A stretch of DNA of 19,656 nucleotides from the NCBI GenBank assembly GCA_046303115.1, contig JBKCGZ010000193.1:1-19656 (forward strand). The letters run 5' to 3'. The notes beneath the pieces were generated by a model. The model was not told where the DNA came from. It did not search any database and worked only from the letters and a program-made list of their open reading frames with translations. Origin of the DNA: CAINEC01 sp046303115 (GTDB lineage: Bacteria; Bacteroidota; Bacteroidia; AKYH767-A; OLB10). The translations under genes were made by a program, and so were the position numbers. This document shows, piece after piece, positions 1 through 8,161 of this stretch (its first letter is position 1; each line of letters begins with the position of its first letter).

Positions 1-1
1 A

Positions 2-361
2 TATAATCCAACAAAATATCAGAAGAAATTTAGTGTTGAATTAAAAGGGAAATCAAAAGTTATTTCAAACATTAATTCAAGTGAAATAAAAATTGATGTA
101 ATTGATAATGGCGATGCCGTCATATCTGGCAAAACAGAAGAAATAGAAGGAATTATTAATGGATCAGGAGATATTCATGCGTATGATTTAGTTGCTGATA
201 AATGTAAAATTGAAATTAACGGATCAGGAAATGTGCGATGCAGTCCAAAATCAAATTTAAAAGCAAATATTCATGGTAGTGGTGATATCTATTACAAAGG
301 CACTCCTGAAATCAAATCTGAAATTACTGGCTCCGGCCAGATTAAACGAGAGTCAAAATAG
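2..361 (+). CDS. DUF2807 (head GIN domain) surface protein, 3' end only
   Basis: This is the last 119 codons of a gene that begins before the window; the frame is open from the first base to a TAG at 359-361. The protein is built from short repeats with the motif Gly-Ser-Gly-Asp/Asn-Ile/Val, seen as GSGDI, GSGNV, GSGDI and a final GSGQI, separated by 20-30 residues of beta-strand-like sequence. This is the hallmark of the DUF2807 family, also called the putative auto-transporter adhesin head GIN domain, which forms a beta-solenoid and is common in secreted or outer-membrane-associated proteins of Bacteroidota. The signal peptide, if any, lies outside the window. The biochemical role of the family is not established. 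Its stop codon overlaps the start of the next gene by one base, so the two are probably co-transcribed and translationally coupled. Confidence 0.85.
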   Translation, partial: YNPTKYQKKFSVELKGKSKVISNINSSEIKIDVIDNGDAVISGKTEEIEGIINGSGDIHAYDLVADKCKIEINGSGNVRCSPKSNLKANIHGSGDIYYKGTPEIKSEITGSGQIKRESK

Positions 362-1515
362 TGAAACTACTTTTTCTAACCTCCCGATTTCCATATCCGC
401 TAGAAAAAGGCGATAAACTAAGGGCCTACTATTTTATAAAGCTCCTTAGTTTAAAACATGAGATTTATTTATTTGCAGTGAACGAAAACATACCTGATGA
501 AAAATCATTAGATGAACTTCGTCCTTATTGCAAGGCTATTGAAATTGTAAAAATCTCTAAAAAAAAATCCATATTAAATTTAGCAAAAGCAGTTTTCCAA
601 AATAACATTCCATTTCAAACAGCTTACTTTACTTCAGATAAAGGGAAACATCAATTAAAGAATTTCATTCAACAGTATCAACCTGAAGCAGTATTTTGTC
701 ACTTATTACGAATGGGAGATTATTTTCAAGATGTGAAAATTGAAAATTCATTACTTGATTATATGGATACGTTTTCTATTGGAATGAAACGATATGCTGA
801 GAGTTGTGGATTGATGATGCGAATTCCAGCACAGATGGAATACAAGCGTCTTCTTAAGTATGAAAATAAATTATTTAATCAGTTTAAGAATAAAATAATT
901 ATATCGAAACAAGATCAATCCTATATTCCACATTCAGATAATTTATCTATACAGATTATTCCGAATGGAGTTGATTCTGATTTTTATCGAGGAACAGCAA
1001 CCAATAAAAAATATGATTTGTTATTTATTGGGAACTTATCCTACGCGCCAAACATTTATGCTATAAAATATGCAGCAGAAATGATAATGCCGTTGTTGCC
1101 TAATAATAATTTAGCGGTTGTAGGTGCAACGCCAACTGATGAAATTAAAAATTTGCAATCGAATCAGATTGATATTTTAGGTTGGGTAGATGATAGTCGT
1201 TCTGCTTTTAATGAAGCAAAAATAATGATTGCTCCTATGTTCATTAGCATTGGTTTACAAAATAAAATTTTACAAGCAATGGCAATGGAAATACCATGTG
1301 TCATTACAAGCATGGCAAACAATGCGCTTGAAGCAACTCCTGAATCAGAAGTATTAATTGCTGATTCACCAGAAGAATTTAAAAATCAAATCAATCGTTT
1401 ATTGACTGACGAAAATTTATATCATTCGATTAAATCAAATGCAAGAAATTTTATTTTGAAAAATTTCAACTGGACAGAAAATATTGAGAAAATCAATATG
1501 CTATTATCGAATTAA
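361..1515 (+). CDS. Glycosyltransferase family 4 protein
   Basis: The protein has 384 residues with a GT-B, family 4 layout. The N-terminal acceptor domain opens with MKLLFLTSRFPYPLEKGDKLR (residues 1-21), typical of the sugar transferases found with exopolysaccharide systems (TIGR03087-like). The C-terminal nucleotide-sugar domain has PNGVD (201-205), FIGNLSY (222-228), GWVDD (274-278) and the donor-site stretch GLQNKILQAMAM (298-309). In this last motif residue 305 is Gln where many family 4 enzymes have Glu; whether that affects donor binding is unknown. It probably transfers a sugar from a nucleotide donor to a cell-surface polysaccharide or glycolipid at the cytoplasmic membrane; the substrate cannot be read from sequence. 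The GTG start at 361 shares its first base with the preceding stop (TAGTG) and fits the family N-terminus exactly. The 3' end overlaps the convergent PAP2-like gene by 12 bp. Confidence 0.85.
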   Translation: MKLLFLTSRFPYPLEKGDKLRAYYFIKLLSLKHEIYLFAVNENIPDEKSLDELRPYCKAIEIVKISKKKSILNLAKAVFQNNIPFQTAYFTSDKGKHQLKNFIQQYQPEAVFCHLLRMGDYFQDVKIENSLLDYMDTFSIGMKRYAESCGLMMRIPAQMEYKRLLKYENKLFNQFKNKIIISKQDQSYIPHSDNLSIQIIPNGVDSDFYRGTATNKKYDLLFIGNLSYAPNIYAIKYAAEMIMPLLPNNNLAVVGATPTDEIKNLQSNQIDILGWVDDSRSAFNEAKIMIAPMFISIGLQNKILQAMAMEIPCVITSMANNALEATPESEVLIADSPEEFKNQINRLLTDENLYHSIKSNARNFILKNFNWTENIEKINMLLSN

Positions 1516-2076
1516 ACAGGATAAAAATCCTGATAATAATCCTGCTCCTCCTCCTATTACTACTTCCATTATTGTATGACGTTTTAAAATAACGCGTGAT
1601 ATAGCAACAAGCAAGCTAACAACAGCTGCATAGAATCCCAGCAAACCGAAATCAAATAAAAGCATTGCTGCAAGAAAAAAAGAAGTGGAAGCATGTAGTG
1701 AAATTTTCAAATAATTTCTAAAGTAATAAAACACTATTAACATCAATGAAAAGATCCCTAGATTTAATAATAGATTTTTAGGAACATTCAACCAGATGGC
1801 GCTTAGAACAAGTAACACCAAAATTAAAATCAGTAAAGGATATGACTTGTTACGCTGCTGCTGATTACTTAAATCGAAATTTGAAATTTTACCTCGATAT
1901 AATTGGATTGAATTATAAACTACAATTGGAAGTACAGCTATTAATCCTATCAACCACATTACTAATAATGCCATTTCATAGTTGTAAAGATTCGTGATAT
2001 AAAACATCGCAAAAGCCATTATAACCGCAAGAGGATGAAAAACTATTGAAATAATTCTTGCAATAACTTGAAGCAT
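1504..2076 (-). CDS. PAP2-like membrane phosphatase
   Basis: The protein has 190 residues and is very hydrophobic, with about six membrane segments (roughly 8-28, 36-56, 80-97, 102-119, 133-155 and 172-188). It fits the PAP2/type 2 phosphatidic acid phosphatase superfamily. Residues 124-128 (K-I-S-L-H) stand for the PSGH motif with Ser126 and His128. Residues 160-171 read S-R, five residues, H, three residues, E, giving Arg161 and His167 of the phosphate-binding and nucleophile motif. The usual final Asp is Glu171, and the first motif is loose (around Gln-Gln-Arg at 73-75). Such enzymes dephosphorylate lipid phosphates such as undecaprenyl diphosphate or phosphatidic acid; the substrate is unknown here. 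The ATG is only two bases after the stop of the histidine kinase gene, so it is the last gene of that operon. An inactive relative is possible. Confidence 0.7.
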   Translation of the reverse strand: MLQVIARIISIVFHPLAVIMAFAMFYITNLYNYEMALLVMWLIGLIAVLPIVVYNSIQLYRGKISNFDLSNQQQRNKSYPLLILILVLLVLSAIWLNVPKNLLLNLGIFSLMLIVFYYFRNYLKISLHASTSFFLAAMLLFDFGLLGFYAAVVSLLVAISRVILKRHTIMEVVIGGGAGLLSGFLSCLIR

Positions 2077-2078
2077 TC

Positions 2079-4814
2079 TTAATTCAAATTAACATTATTA
2101 TTTTTAATGCTTTCTATTTCGATTTTAAAATCATAAACCACTGCATTAATAGTAGTCTCGATTTTTATCAAATCATTCTTTAATTGAGTAGAAGTTCGTT
2201 TTGACTCTCTATATTTCTCAACATCACGAATAGTTTGATAAAGCGATGTAATCCCTGCACTATCAATAGTTGGTTTTATTTTATGAGCCAATGTAGCAAC
2301 GGCGTCCATATCTCCCGAAACAAAATATCCATTCATACGATTTACAGCATCAGGAATTGTTTCGATAAATATCTCTAGCATTCTTTGCATAAATTCGCTA
2401 TTTGGACCAATTTCCTTCTCTAAAAAAGATAGATTATACAGTTTAGATGATTCGGCTTCAGGTTTTTTACGAGCAGGATATTTTCGTTTAACAACTTTAA
2501 TTAAATCGACATTTCCTGAACAAAGTGTAACAATTTTCTTATACAACAAATCATCTTTAAAAGGCTTAACAATAACGTCGTTCATGCCAACGCTTATAAA
2601 TTTCTTTTGAAACTGCTTTGAAGGATTTGCTGTTAACGCTATGATTGGAACTTTTGATTTTTTTTCATCTTTATAATTACGAATTAATTCTGTTGTAGCT
2701 AAACCATCTAGCACTGGCATTTGAATATCCATTAAAACAATTTCATAATTATTCTTTTTAAATAATGCGAAAGCCTCTTCACCATTTTCAGCAACATCTA
2801 CATTAAAGCCCCAATCTTGAAGCATTGCCTGAACAATAAACTGATTCACTAAATTATCCTCCGCTAGCAATACTCTTAAAGATGTCATCATTAATCGCTC
2901 TGAAGTATCTGCCTTTTCCTGTTCTTCTCCTGTACTTAATTCAAAAGGAAGTATTACAGAAAATTCACTGCCTTTCCCAAAAACACTTTCTACTTTAATT
3001 TCCCCTCCCATTTGCTCTACAATGCTTTTTACAATGGAAAGCCCTAAACCAATCCCTTCTGATACATTTTGATTTTGTGGATTTAATTGAGTAAAGCTGT
3101 TAAAGATTTTAGAATACTGGCCTTCTTCAATCCCGATTCCGGTATCTTTTACAGAAAACTTTACCCATACTTTCTTATCATTTCGTTTTTCAATTTTATG
3201 AGAAACAATAATTTCACCTTCATCTGTAAACTTTATAGCATTACCAATTAAATTTAATAATACCTGATTTATACGATACGGATCACCAATAACCTTAACG
3301 GATGAAGTAGAATCTATAAGATGTTTTAGAATCAACCCTTTTTCCTCTGCGACTAACAATTTAATTTGAACAGCAGTATCTGCAACTTGATTAATATCAA
3401 ATGTTACTTTATCGAAACTTAAAGTACCTGATTCAATTTTTGCAATATCCAATAAGTCATTAATAATTACGAGCAAATTTTCAGCTGTTGAATTAAGAAC
3501 GTTGATGTATTTTTTCTGTGTTTGAGATAGCTGTGTTTTTTGTAACAAACGCGACATACCCAAAACACCATTTAGTGGTGTACGCATTTCATGACCAAGA
3601 TTTGCCATGAATTTTTCTTTAACACTTACCGATTCTTCTGCTATTTGTTTTGCTTTCTTTAATTCTTCTTCAAATTTTTTCTGTTCTGTTATATCGATTA
3701 AGGATCCAAACAATCCTACTAAATTTCCACTCGAATCAAATTTTAATTGTGAATTAGTCTGAACATGCTTAACTTCTCCATCTGAACATACAATTCGATA
3801 TATAATATCATGAGGTAGTTTATCAGCAATAATTCTACTCATGTTTTTATTTAATGCATCTACATCATCCGGGTGTACGTAATTTAAAAATTCTTCATAT
3901 GTTGGCGAGCATTCTTCTTGTGGTCGTTTTACAATTAAAAACAATCCTGGCGACCATTGAATTTCATTCTTTAAAAAATCAAACTGATAACTTCCTGCTT
4001 TTGTTAATCGCTCTGCGTCGAATAATAATTTTTGATTATCAATAAGTGCTTCACGACTTTTCTTTTGAAGTGTAATATCAGTTGAAATACAAAGCACATT
4101 CACTTTATTATCTAACGATGGGAAAGGGATTTTTATTGAATCAAAAAACAACACTTCTCCATCAGCAGTTGTAAATTTCTCTTCTACACGAACCATCAAC
4201 CCTTCTTCAATAACTTTTTTATCTGCAACTACATGCTCGTTATATTCAGATTCATTTTTATATACGTCAGAAACTTCTTTTGTAGGCAAGTCAGAAATAT
4301 CCATTTTAATCAAATCAACCAATGCCTTATTCGCTTGAATGATGTTGCCTTCAGCATCTTTAATAAAAATTAATTGAGGACTGGCATCTAAAATTTGCTG
4401 GATAAAGTTTCGATTCCTTTCGAGATCGGAACGGATTTCTTTTTGCTCGGTTATATCGACTCCGTAACCTAAAAAATGAGTGAAGTTTCCTTCAGAATCA
4501 ATGTATGGCTTTACTCGTCGAATATAATACCTTAAATTTCCTTCTTTATCTTTTAATGATTCTTCTATTTCTACTTCACTTTTTGTTTCTAAAACTTTGG
4601 TAAGCATTGCCCTTCTTTTCTGAGCAATTTCCTTCGGTACATTTCTATATGCACAATATTCTAAATCTGTTTTTCCGATAATCCATTCCCTAATTTTGGG
4701 ATCACGAACAGCTTTTGGATTTACGTATACATATTTAAACTCCATATCCAGCACGACAAAGTCGCCAGGCAATTGAGCGAGTAGCGACTCAAAAAAATGT
4801 TCTTTAATTGGCAT
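2079..4814 (-). CDS. Soluble hybrid sensor histidine kinase (PAS x3, HisKA, HATPase, REC, HPt)
   Basis: The protein has 911 residues and no membrane segment. Three PAS/PAC regions lie at about 10-125, 133-250 and 262-380; each ends with the D-I-T-x-Q-K PAC signature. The dimerisation and phosphoacceptor domain follows, with His408 in GHEMRTPLNG. The ATPase has its N box at Asn525, G1 at 557-562 (DTGIGI) and G2 at 587-594 (GIGLGLSI). A receiver domain carries the acidic pair Glu652-Asp653, acceptor Asp696 and Lys750. A C-terminal HPt domain has His844 in A-H-K-I-K. All relay residues are present, so the protein should pass phosphate His408 to Asp696 to His844 and on to a separate receiver. The signal is presumably cytoplasmic (ligand, redox or light through PAS); no cofactor site is obvious. 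It lies 29 bp after the NtrC-type gene, a likely partner. Confidence 0.92.
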   Translation of the reverse strand: MPIKEHFFESLLAQLPGDFVVLDMEFKYVYVNPKAVRDPKIREWIIGKTDLEYCAYRNVPKEIAQKRRAMLTKVLETKSEVEIEESLKDKEGNLRYYIRRVKPYIDSEGNFTHFLGYGVDITEQKEIRSDLERNRNFIQQILDASPQLIFIKDAEGNIIQANKALVDLIKMDISDLPTKEVSDVYKNESEYNEHVVADKKVIEEGLMVRVEEKFTTADGEVLFFDSIKIPFPSLDNKVNVLCISTDITLQKKSREALIDNQKLLFDAERLTKAGSYQFDFLKNEIQWSPGLFLIVKRPQEECSPTYEEFLNYVHPDDVDALNKNMSRIIADKLPHDIIYRIVCSDGEVKHVQTNSQLKFDSSGNLVGLFGSLIDITEQKKFEEELKKAKQIAEESVSVKEKFMANLGHEMRTPLNGVLGMSRLLQKTQLSQTQKKYINVLNSTAENLLVIINDLLDIAKIESGTLSFDKVTFDINQVADTAVQIKLLVAEEKGLILKHLIDSTSSVKVIGDPYRINQVLLNLIGNAIKFTDEGEIIVSHKIEKRNDKKVWVKFSVKDTGIGIEEGQYSKIFNSFTQLNPQNQNVSEGIGLGLSIVKSIVEQMGGEIKVESVFGKGSEFSVILPFELSTGEEQEKADTSERLMMTSLRVLLAEDNLVNQFIVQAMLQDWGFNVDVAENGEEAFALFKKNNYEIVLMDIQMPVLDGLATTELIRNYKDEKKSKVPIIALTANPSKQFQKKFISVGMNDVIVKPFKDDLLYKKIVTLCSGNVDLIKVVKRKYPARKKPEAESSKLYNLSFLEKEIGPNSEFMQRMLEIFIETIPDAVNRMNGYFVSGDMDAVATLAHKIKPTIDSAGITSLYQTIRDVEKYRESKRTSTQLKNDLIKIETTINAVVYDFKIEIESIKNNNVNLN

Positions 4815-4843
4815 GGATAGAATTCATTTTAATAATTAATAAA

Positions 4844-6211
4844 TTAAATTTTTCCTTCCTTGATCATTCTGTAAATGGTGCTTTTTCCAATATCTAATCG
4901 CTTAGCAACTTCTATTACATTATGATCAAAACGATTTAAGTAATGACGAATTATTCTTGCATCATATTCTTGCAAGGTAAGATCCTGATCTAATAAATCG
5001 GTAGGTGTTTTTGTTGCCGTAAATGTAATATCAGTTGGAGTAATCTGTGAACCATCAGCCATAACTGCAGCTAGTTCAATAACTGCTTTTAACTCTCTAA
5101 CGTTACCAGGGAATCGATAAAAAAGTAATTTATCTTTTGCTTCAGGCGTTAAATTTTTTCGAGGGAATTTATTTTCAAGACAAAATGTATCCAGAAAATG
5201 TTTCGCTAAAATCAGAATATCATTTCCACGTTCGCAAAGCGGAGGCAAATTAATTGGCAAGCCTAACAATCGATAATATAAATCCTCTCTAAAATTACCT
5301 CGTGCAGTTTCTTCACCTAGATTTTTATTGGTTGCAACAATTATTCTGACATCAATCTTTACAACTTCACTGCTGCCTAATCTCGTGATTTCTTTTTCTT
5401 GTAATACCCTTAATAATTTTGCTTGCATTGAAACTGGCATTTCACCAATTTCATCTAAGAATAAAGTACCTCCATGTGCATCTTCAAACTTCCCGCTACG
5501 TCGTGTTGTTGCTCCGGTAAACGCTCCTTTTTCATATCCAAACAATTCGCTTTCTAAAAGATCATTCGGAATAGATGCAACATTGATGGCAATAAAAGGT
5601 GCTTTCGCTCTTTCAGAATTATAATGAATTGCTTTTGCTACTAACTCTTTTCCAGTTCCTGTTTCTCCTGAAATGGAAACAACAATTTGTGTAGATGCTC
5701 CTTTGTCAATCAAACGATAAACATGTTGCATCGCATCACAGGAACCGATTAATAAATTATTCTTTAAATACTTCCCCTTTATCTGCTCTTTTAGTTCTTG
5801 AATTTCGTTTTGAAGAATTACATTCTTACGAATATTATTTATCGAATTCCACAAACGCTCTTTCGTTTCATCATTCTTAACGATATAATCGTAAGCTCCT
5901 TTTTTTAATATATCCACCGCCGTAGAAATATTTTCCTGACCTGAAATCGCGATTACATGGCAAGAAGGTATTTCTTGTTTTATACGATTAAGAACTTCAT
6001 CACCCATAATATCAGGCAATGTATAATCGAGTGTAATTACATCGGGTTGAAGGTGCAAATCTTTTAAAAGTGCTTTTCCACTAGTATAGCGATGGACTTC
6101 ATTATCTGGATTGGCGGACAAATGATATTGAATCAATTCTCCATACCAGACATCGTCTTCAGCTATAAAAATTTTAAGTGGCCTTTCGGTATGAATAGTT
6201 TCGTTTTGCAT
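4844..6211 (-). CDS. NtrC-type sigma-54-dependent response regulator
   Basis: The protein has 455 residues from the chosen ATG. A receiver domain fills the first 125 residues, with an acidic cluster at 18-20, acceptor Asp62 and Lys112. A short helical linker leads to an AAA+ domain with Walker A GETGTGKE (182-189), the sigma-54 contact loop GAFTGA (229-234) and Walker B TLFLDE (249-254). The end is a Fis-type helix-turn-helix. Proteins of this class bind enhancer sites and use ATP to open RpoN promoters when phosphorylated. The frame extends upstream to an ATG at 6259, but that would leave only six bases to the divergent exporter gene. The ATG at 6211 leaves a 54-bp gap and sits 11 residues before the receiver begins, so it is preferred. 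The kinase gene follows after 29 bp. No clear -24/-12 promoter was noticed in the window. Confidence 0.92.
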   Translation of the reverse strand: MQNETIHTERPLKIFIAEDDVWYGELIQYHLSANPDNEVHRYTSGKALLKDLHLQPDVITLDYTLPDIMGDEVLNRIKQEIPSCHVIAISGQENISTAVDILKKGAYDYIVKNDETKERLWNSINNIRKNVILQNEIQELKEQIKGKYLKNNLLIGSCDAMQHVYRLIDKGASTQIVVSISGETGTGKELVAKAIHYNSERAKAPFIAINVASIPNDLLESELFGYEKGAFTGATTRRSGKFEDAHGGTLFLDEIGEMPVSMQAKLLRVLQEKEITRLGSSEVVKIDVRIIVATNKNLGEETARGNFREDLYYRLLGLPINLPPLCERGNDILILAKHFLDTFCLENKFPRKNLTPEAKDKLLFYRFPGNVRELKAVIELAAVMADGSQITPTDITFTATKTPTDLLDQDLTLQEYDARIIRHYLNRFDHNVIEVAKRLDIGKSTIYRMIKEGKI

Positions 6212-6220
6212 ATGAAAGCT

Positions 6221-6228
6221 CAAATTTA
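6221..6228 (-). promoter_or_regulatory. Possible -7 element for the regulator-kinase-PAP2 operon
   Basis: Read on the minus strand, these bases are TAAATTTG, a full match to the Bacteroidota -7 pattern TAnnTTTG, nine bases before the ATG at 6211. No TTTG or TTG is found at the expected 19-21 bases further upstream, so support is weak. The site overlaps the proposed -33 element of the divergent exporter promoter. Confidence 0.25.
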
Positions 6229-6255
6229 CGAAATCCATCAATCCTATTACCTTTG
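6225..6255 (+). promoter_or_regulatory. Predicted Bacteroidota-type promoter of the MFS exporter
   Basis: TACCTTTG at 6248-6255 fits TAnnTTTG completely. TTTA at 6225-6228, a three-of-four match to TTTG, lies 19 bases upstream. The ATG of the exporter follows 10 bases after the -7 element, so the leader would be very short. The site falls inside the 54-bp gap between the two divergent genes, which also supports the chosen start codons. Confidence 0.45.
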
Positions 6256-6265
6256 TCATGCAATT

Positions 6266-7510
6266 ATGAAGTTACACGATCCATTTAGCGCTTTGCGGAA
6301 TAAAGAATTCCGATTGTTTTTATCGGCTAAGTTTCTAATTACAGTAGCCACGCAAATGCAAGCTATCATTGCGAGTTGGCTGATTTATGAAAAAACGAAA
6401 GATCCTTTTAGTCTCGGACTTATCGGCTTGGCAGAAGCTATTCCCGCTTTATCACTGGCTTTACCTGGTGGACTAATTGCAGATCGATTTAGTCGTAAAA
6501 GGATTATGTTGCTTTCGTCATTATTAATGGTAATCAGCGCAATTACATTATGTGTTTATACGAACCCCAAGATCAGTGCTCAGTTTAATAACAGTCCATT
6601 TTTTAACGGTGTTGGAACCTTGTATTTCGTTATTTTTTTAGTGGGCGTTGCGAGAGGCTTTTATGTCCCTGCACAAGCTGCATACTGGGCTCAAATTCTT
6701 CCCAAGGAAAAATATGTTAATGGCTCTGTTTGGAATAGCAGTCTTTGGCAGATTGGTGTTGTAGCTGGACCAGCATTAGGTGGTATTTTTTATGCGAAAA
6801 CAGGTGCTTTTATTTCCAGCGCAATTGTGATGATATTAATTATGCTGGTGGCGGTATTAATTACATTCTTTGCCAGCACCAACATTTCACGTCAATCGAG
6901 TATGGAGTCGGTTGGTGAAAGCATTAAAAAAGGCATTCGTTATTTCTTTAAGCACCCCATTTTATTATCAGCTGTTTCCCTCGATCTATTCGCAGTTTTG
7001 TTTGGAGGCGCGGTTGCTTTACTTCCCGCATTTGCCGATACAATTTTGCATGCAGGGCCAGAAGGGTTAGGCTATTTACGCTCTGCTCCTGCAATTGGCG
7101 CAGTCACGATGTCATTAATTATGGCCTTTTATCCGCCACACCATGCAGCAGGTAAAAAGATGCTATGGTGTGTTGCAGGATTTGGATTATGCATGATTGC
7201 CTTTGCATTGTCGACTTCCTTTATTCTGTCATTTGCGATTCTGCTACTCAGCGGAATGTTTGATAACGTGAGTGTGGTGATTCGTTCTACAATTTTGCAA
7301 ACACATACGCCCGATGAAATGAGAGGGAGAATATCAGCCGTGAATAGTATTTTCGTAGGTAGCAGTAATGAATTGGGGGCTTTTGAGTCAGGACTTGCAG
7401 CCCGCTATTTAGGATTAGTTCCTTCGGTGGTTTTTGGAGGTGTAATGACATTAATTGTTGTTGTAATTACTCAAAAAATGGCGCCTGCTCTGAAAAAACT
7501 AACTATTTAA
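6266..7510 (+). CDS. MFS transporter of the EntS-like (MFS_3) group
   Basis: The protein has 414 residues and about 12 membrane segments, the normal length for a major facilitator. The signature loop between helices 2 and 3 is present as GGLIADRFSRKR (68-79). Near the C-terminus the stretch TPDEMRGRISAVNS, followed by SNELGAFESG, is typical of the MFS_3/EntS-like exporters, which export siderophores, drugs or other small molecules by proton exchange. The substrate is not predictable. The open frame runs upstream to 6092, but the extra 58 residues overlap the divergent regulator gene and are unlike any transporter start; the ATG at 6266 gives the usual short hydrophilic N-terminus (MKLHDPFSALRNKEFR). 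It is divergent from a sigma-54 activator operon and may be a neighbour or a target of it. Its last codons overlap the convergent downstream gene by 12 bp. Confidence 0.85.
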   Translation: MKLHDPFSALRNKEFRLFLSAKFLITVATQMQAIIASWLIYEKTKDPFSLGLIGLAEAIPALSLALPGGLIADRFSRKRIMLLSSLLMVISAITLCVYTNPKISAQFNNSPFFNGVGTLYFVIFLVGVARGFYVPAQAAYWAQILPKEKYVNGSVWNSSLWQIGVVAGPALGGIFYAKTGAFISSAIVMILIMLVAVLITFFASTNISRQSSMESVGESIKKGIRYFFKHPILLSAVSLDLFAVLFGGAVALLPAFADTILHAGPEGLGYLRSAPAIGAVTMSLIMAFYPPHHAAGKKMLWCVAGFGLCMIAFALSTSFILSFAILLLSGMFDNVSVVIRSTILQTHTPDEMRGRISAVNSIFVGSSNELGAFESGLAARYLGLVPSVVFGGVMTLIVVVITQKMAPALKKLTI

Positions 7511-7993
7511 GGGTAATTCCCAACCATCCGACAAATTAGTTCCCTTATCGAAGGAAATAACCCATTTGTTAAAAAGCAACCTAAATTCCTCAATTTCGGT
7601 TTCAATCAATTTTGAATATTCTAAATCACTAATCCCTAATACTTGCATTCCTGATAATTGGTGAAGGACTTTCTTTACTGCCATTTTTACCAATAAAGCA
7701 TTCTCCATTTTATCGTTAAAATAAATACTGGTTTCGGCAATTACCAGCTTATTGCAAATTTCAAATCCGGCATCTAAAAGAATTCTTTTATACTGAAATT
7801 CAACCTCCGATTCTCCTAAATGCTCACAGAATGAAATAATTAAATCACTTACTAACCCAGCCTTCTGAACAATTGGCAAGGATTGCACTCTGGCATCTTC
7901 CGTTAAAATAGCCCTGATTGCATCTTTACCAGCCTGCTTTAAAAGGCTGATTTTATCTTCTTGATCGATGTTTTCGGACTGATGCTGCTCCAT
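7499..7993 (-). CDS. Hypothetical helical cytoplasmic protein
   Basis: The protein has 164 residues from the ATG at 7993 and belongs to no family I recognise. It has no signal peptide or membrane segment. The sequence is predicted by eye to be almost wholly helical and acidic at the N-terminus, with two Cys (in SFCEHLGESE and EICNKL) and no metal-binding cluster. The frame is open back to 8113, but those 40 extra residues are rich in basic and hydrophobic residues and overlap the upstream control region. A good promoter match at 8015-8046 lies inside that extension, so 7993 is the better start. The gene is divergent from secA (168-bp gap) and convergent with the exporter, overlapping it by 12 bp. 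Codon use resembles the neighbours, so it is likely a real gene. Confidence 0.65.
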   Translation of the reverse strand: MEQHQSENIDQEDKISLLKQAGKDAIRAILTEDARVQSLPIVQKAGLVSDLIISFCEHLGESEVEFQYKRILLDAGFEICNKLVIAETSIYFNDKMENALLVKMAVKKVLHQLSGMQVLGISDLEYSKLIETEIEEFRLLFNKWVISFDKGTNLSDGWELPLNS

Positions 7994-8014
7994 TCTTTTG
8001 CATTCGCTATTTTT

Positions 8015-8046
8015 CAAATGTAAGGCATGAAATAAATACGAGTCAA
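8015..8046 (-). promoter_or_regulatory. Predicted Bacteroidota-type promoter of the 164-residue hypothetical gene
   Basis: On the minus strand, TACATTTG (8022-8015) matches TAnnTTTG fully, and TTG (8046-8044) lies 21 bases upstream, the expected spacing. The ATG at 7993 is 21 bases downstream of the -7 element. This match decides the start of that gene. Confidence 0.5.
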
Positions 8047-8112
8047 TACCAGCATGAATAAACTTTCTAACAATTCGAAAACTATTCAAATTTATTAGAC
8101 AAAAAGGAGGCA

Positions 8113-8140
8113 TTGGTCTCGAGAATATACACTAAATTCG
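8113..8140 (+). promoter_or_regulatory. Weak candidate promoter of secA
   Basis: TAAATTCG at 8133-8140 matches seven of the eight positions of the TAnnTTTG pattern counting free positions, and TTG at 8113-8115 lies 17 bases upstream. The secA ATG follows 21 bases later. The spacing is a little short and one consensus base is wrong, so it is only a candidate. Confidence 0.25.
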
Positions 8141-8161
8141 CACTCTATTGCAATAAATATT

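Noticed and set aside
1517..1532. Perfect 6-bp hairpin (CAGGAT, AAAA, ATCCTG) just after the glycosyltransferase stop
   Set aside because: There is no T run after it and it lies inside the coding end of the convergent PAP2-like gene, so it is too weak to call a terminator.
6092..6265. N-terminal extension of the MFS transporter frame
   Set aside because: It overlaps the divergent regulator's coding region and does not resemble a transporter N-terminus; the ATG at 6266 fits better.
6212..6265. Search for a sigma-54 (-24/-12) promoter near the NtrC-type operon, exporter and other gene starts
   Set aside because: No convincing TGGC-then-TTGC pair at the right spacing was noticed in these intergenic gaps; targets are probably outside the window.
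7994..8113. N-terminal extension of the 164-residue hypothetical protein
   Set aside because: It covers a strong promoter match and has a different composition from the rest of the protein.
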